Shown here: positions 62,266-64,000 of the stretch, piece after piece
How the letters are laid out: each line of letters starts with the position of its first letter
How positions within the stretch are numbered: the first letter of the stretch is position 1
The notes under the pieces: model-generated
The model's database searches: none
What the model was told of the DNA's origin: nothing
The model's input: only the letters and a program-made list of their open reading frames with translations
Source: an uncultured Maribacter sp.
Lineage (GTDB): Bacteria; Bacteroidota; Bacteroidia; Flavobacteriales; Flavobacteriaceae
Direction: 5' to 3'
NCBI GenBank assembly: GCA_947498505.1
Contig: CANMKG010000007.1
Coordinates: forward strand, 124,001-188,000
DNA length: 64,000 bases
Program-made: the position numbers and the translations under genes

Positions 62266-63369
62266 ATGAGAAGTTTCTTGGAAAATAACGAAATAGACCA
62301 GTACTTATTAAGAGTACTAAAAAATATTATAGCACGTGTAGTAAAACAAGCTGTTAAGTTTGGAAACCAACGATCTATAAACCAAATTCTAGATACCGAA
62401 TTAAAGAAGCAAGTACCTATTTCTAAATTTTTCATCACCAATAACTACAGGACTTTTCCGGTTAACAAAAACTTTATAGGCACGTATATAAAAAAGTTTT
62501 TTTCTTATCATTTAGAAATAGCATTAAAACAATATTTAAAAAAACAATACTTTGTAGATAGTTTAGAAAGCTTAACAGAAGGTTTAGACCAAAATAATGT
62601 AGCAGCTAATAAAACATTTAAGAAAATTGATTTTCCTAAAAAAGAGCCTCAAGAAAAACTTAATGCTCAATATATAAAGGAAAAAAAGCTTAAAAATTTC
62701 TTAGAAGAAGTTACCGTAATACCAGAGGAAGAAGAAAAAGTAAAAAAAGCTTGGACATCTCTAATGGGTAGTTTAACGCCAATAGAAGAAACAAATAAAG
62801 TGTTTAAAAGTTACAAACCCAAAAACAATTCTGAAGAGAGTGTTGATGGAAACTTAGCTACTGCCGGAAGCCTTATGGGAGGTGTAGTTGGAGCTTTAGA
62901 TGAACATAGTATTTTTCAAATACAAAAAGGGCTTCCTGCTAATAAATATGCAGTATTGTACAAGGGTGAACTAAAAATATGGTCTCATACGTTTAATGGT
63001 GGCACTAGAGCTAAAATACCAAGTAACTTTGTAACTATGGCTCGAAGAAACGCCCTTTCAATTAGGAATATTTCGAAATATGCAGGTTATGCTAACAGAT
63101 TTGGATCAATGTTAGGATATTACAACGCTGTCAGTCATTATATTAACGGAAACTACAAAGGAGCCGTTGTTGAAGGCATTTCTAACCGTCTATCTGTTCA
63201 AATAGCCGCCAAATCGCGAAATGTATATGCTATTGCCTGGGCAGTAGGTTGGGAAGGAGGAAAAACATATGGCTATGTATTAGATGATAATATTCCTGGA
63301 TACGTAAAGTATTTTAAAAATCCAATAAGAAAAACCTTTGGTTTTGAACCTGTACCTTTACCAAAATAA
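62266..63369 (+). CDS. Candidate T6SS effector with duplicated 3' end
   Basis: 367 residues, not recognised. The N-terminal about 180 residues are charged and helical. The C-terminal about 170 have Gly/Ala-rich hydrophobic stretches (NLATAGSLMGGVVGAL near 200-215, YAIAWAVGWEGGKTYGYV near 324-341) typical of membrane-inserting toxin C-termini in Bacteroidota, although the activity is unknown. It directly follows an hcp and is followed 4 bp later by a small membrane protein. A decayed copy of its last 35-40 codons lies at 63863-63988. Together these support an effector, with inference. Confidence 0.55.
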   Translation: MRSFLENNEIDQYLLRVLKNIIARVVKQAVKFGNQRSINQILDTELKKQVPISKFFITNNYRTFPVNKNFIGTYIKKFFSYHLEIALKQYLKKQYFVDSLESLTEGLDQNNVAANKTFKKIDFPKKEPQEKLNAQYIKEKKLKNFLEEVTVIPEEEEKVKKAWTSLMGSLTPIEETNKVFKSYKPKNNSEESVDGNLATAGSLMGGVVGALDEHSIFQIQKGLPANKYAVLYKGELKIWSHTFNGGTRAKIPSNFVTMARRNALSIRNISKYAGYANRFGSMLGYYNAVSHYINGNYKGAVVEGISNRLSVQIAAKSRNVYAIAWAVGWEGGKTYGYVLDDNIPGYVKYFKNPIRKTFGFEPVPLPK

Positions 63370-63373
63370 ATTT

Positions 63374-63754
63374 ATGTTCTTTTTTAATTCAGTTTATTAC
63401 TATCTCTACAACAAAAGCAAAAGAGGAAATGCTGCGCCTGAAATTCCAGTTATCACCTTTATTTCATTTTGTCAAGCAGATAACATAGCACTAATTGTAA
63501 ATGTTTTTTTAATGATTGGAGGGTTTCGAGGAGACCTTAAAGTTCATTACATTTATTTCGTTTTTTTCCTTTTATTAACTCTACTTAATAGTTATTACTA
63601 CCAAACCAAAAAAAAGGGTCAAGAAATTCTACAAGACAAAAAATACATACTAAAAAGACATGGCCTGTGGGTAGATGCTTATTTATGGGGTTCCGTTATT
63701 TCCGCAGGGTATTCATTTTACATATATAGAGAATACTTTTGGATGCCAGAATAA
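63374..63754 (+). CDS. Small membrane protein, candidate immunity to the preceding effector
   Basis: 126 residues from ATG 63374, 4 bp after the effector stop; an upstream start at 63338 overlaps the effector and is less likely. Two or three hydrophobic helices (about 20-50, 57-77 and 101-121; for example VHYIYFVFFLLLTLLNSYYY). No known domain. Immunity to the effector is inferred from position and from the duplicated effector-end/immunity-start arrangement at the window's right edge. Confidence 0.5.
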   Translation: MFFFNSVYYYLYNKSKRGNAAPEIPVITFISFCQADNIALIVNVFLMIGGFRGDLKVHYIYFVFFLLLTLLNSYYYQTKKKGQEILQDKKYILKRHGLWVDAYLWGSVISAGYSFYIYREYFWMPE

Positions 63755-63862
63755 GTAAAACCATATCTCAAAAAAATGCAGAAAAAAACATAAATAATAG
63801 TATTGAAACAATGAAATAAAAGTTATAGCAAAAATAGAAAACAAAACTACCTTTTCCCATAA

Positions 63863-63988
63863 ATTCCTGATACCTGTAAAGAACTAATAAAAAAAGGTAA
63901 AACATATTGCTATGTAATAGATGAAAATATTCCAGGTGATGTAGAGTATTTTAAAAATCCTATAAGAAAAATCTTTGTGCCAAAATAA
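63863..63988 (+). pseudogene. Decayed copy of the effector 3' end
   Basis: An open stretch of 42 codons without start codon, ending TAA at 63986-63988. Its last 29 codons match the effector C-terminus: KTYCYVIDENIPGDVEYFKN against KTYGYVLDDNIPGYVKYFKN, then PIRKIFVPK against PIRKTFGFEPVPLPK. About 13 further upstream codons are open but not similar. This is a remnant effector tail, as seen in toxin/immunity arrays that grow by tail duplication. Confidence 0.75.
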
Positions 63989-64000
63989 ATTTATGTTCTT
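63899..64000 (+). repeat. Degenerate direct repeat of 63262-63382
   Basis: The 3' end of the effector gene and the first bases of the immunity gene (63262-63382) recur here at about 80% identity by eye, with the copy shorter by 18 bp near the stop codon. The last 21 bp, including the stop codon and ATG region, are identical as far as the window runs. Confidence 0.8.
63993..64000 (+). CDS. Start of a probable second immunity gene (cut by window end)
   Basis: ATGTTCTT begins 4 bp after the decayed effector tail's stop codon, exactly repeating the start of the gene at 63374. Only 8 bases are in the window, so this rests on the repeat alone. Confidence 0.4.

Noticed and set aside
44439-64000. 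Phage tail or extracellular contractile injection system instead of T6SS
   Set aside because: Presence of ClpV, separate TssB and TssC, TssK, TssF, TssN/TssO and Hcp is specific for T6SS; no phage structural or lysis genes are seen.
1-64000. CRISPR arrays, insertion sequences, integrases, rRNA genes and known riboswitches
   Set aside because: Looked for regular spaced repeats, transposase or integrase motifs and characteristic RNA structures; none was found by reading.
1-64000. Canonical Bacteroidota promoters (TTG and TAnnTTTG elements)
   Set aside because: Several partial matches occur before genes, for example TATCTTTA before egtB, but spacing or bases were too loose to report as features in AT-rich DNA.

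Overview
The window is AT-rich and comes from a member of the Bacteroidota, almost certainly family Flavobacteriaceae. The clade markers are GldJ (gliding motility), PorV (type IX secretion), a DUF5686 outer-membrane protein, CNT-type nucleoside uptake, a PafA-like phosphatase, a bifunctional-nuclease/UVR protein and a subtype iii type VI secretion system (T6SSiii), which is restricted to this phylum. A predicted K+-dependent membrane pyrophosphatase and an NhaD Na+/H+ antiporter point to sodium-linked energetics and a probably marine origin. No insertion sequence, CRISPR array, rRNA or replication origin was seen. One tRNA (Val, anticodon TAC) is present.

Positions 1-43900 are ordinary chromosomal core. 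1-4500: the end of peptidase E, a TonB-domain protein, hppA and ppa. 4567-8157: a DUF5686 protein and pdhB. 8341-13187: etfB-etfA, a bifunctional nuclease, a nucleoside transporter and thyA. 13269-18191: a secreted TonB-domain protein, an ergothioneine-type egtB-egtD-DUF427 operon, a CBM48-like protein and a PLP enzyme. 18248-26381: folA, murI, a PafA-like phosphatase, mlaE-mlaF, a DUF389 protein, a mannose-1-phosphate guanylyltransferase and a SprT-like protein. 26400-32704: an SDR enzyme, an M28 peptidase, pdhC-pdhA, cdd and porV. 33116-37631: gldJ, murF and a class V aminotransferase. 37842-43872: tRNA-Val, then folC, tonB, exbD, exbB, nhaD and a Glu/Leu-type dehydrogenase, all on the minus strand.

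Positions 44439-64000 are one co-directional T6SSiii locus that continues past the window edge. In order: tssD(hcp), tssH(clpV), tssB, tssC, a second sheath gene in which TssB and TssC are fused into one 582-residue protein, an Hcp with an extra C-terminal domain, a GHSHGG lipase-type effector, a small membrane protein (candidate immunity), tssE, tssF, a membrane-anchored PKD protein, tssK, tssO, an NlpC/P60 lipoprotein, a TssG-like protein, tssN, a third hcp, a candidate effector and a second candidate membrane immunity protein. The window ends in a decayed copy of the effector's 3' end followed by the start of a probable further immunity gene. No VgrG (TssI), PAAR or TssR is visible, so they must lie outside the window if present.

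The most interesting points are the natural TssB-TssC fusion beside a conventional TssB/TssC pair, the Hcp-extension/lipase/immunity module placed inside the structural operon, the effector-tail/immunity duplication at the right edge, and a repeated 13-bp motif shared by the hcp and tssO upstream regions.
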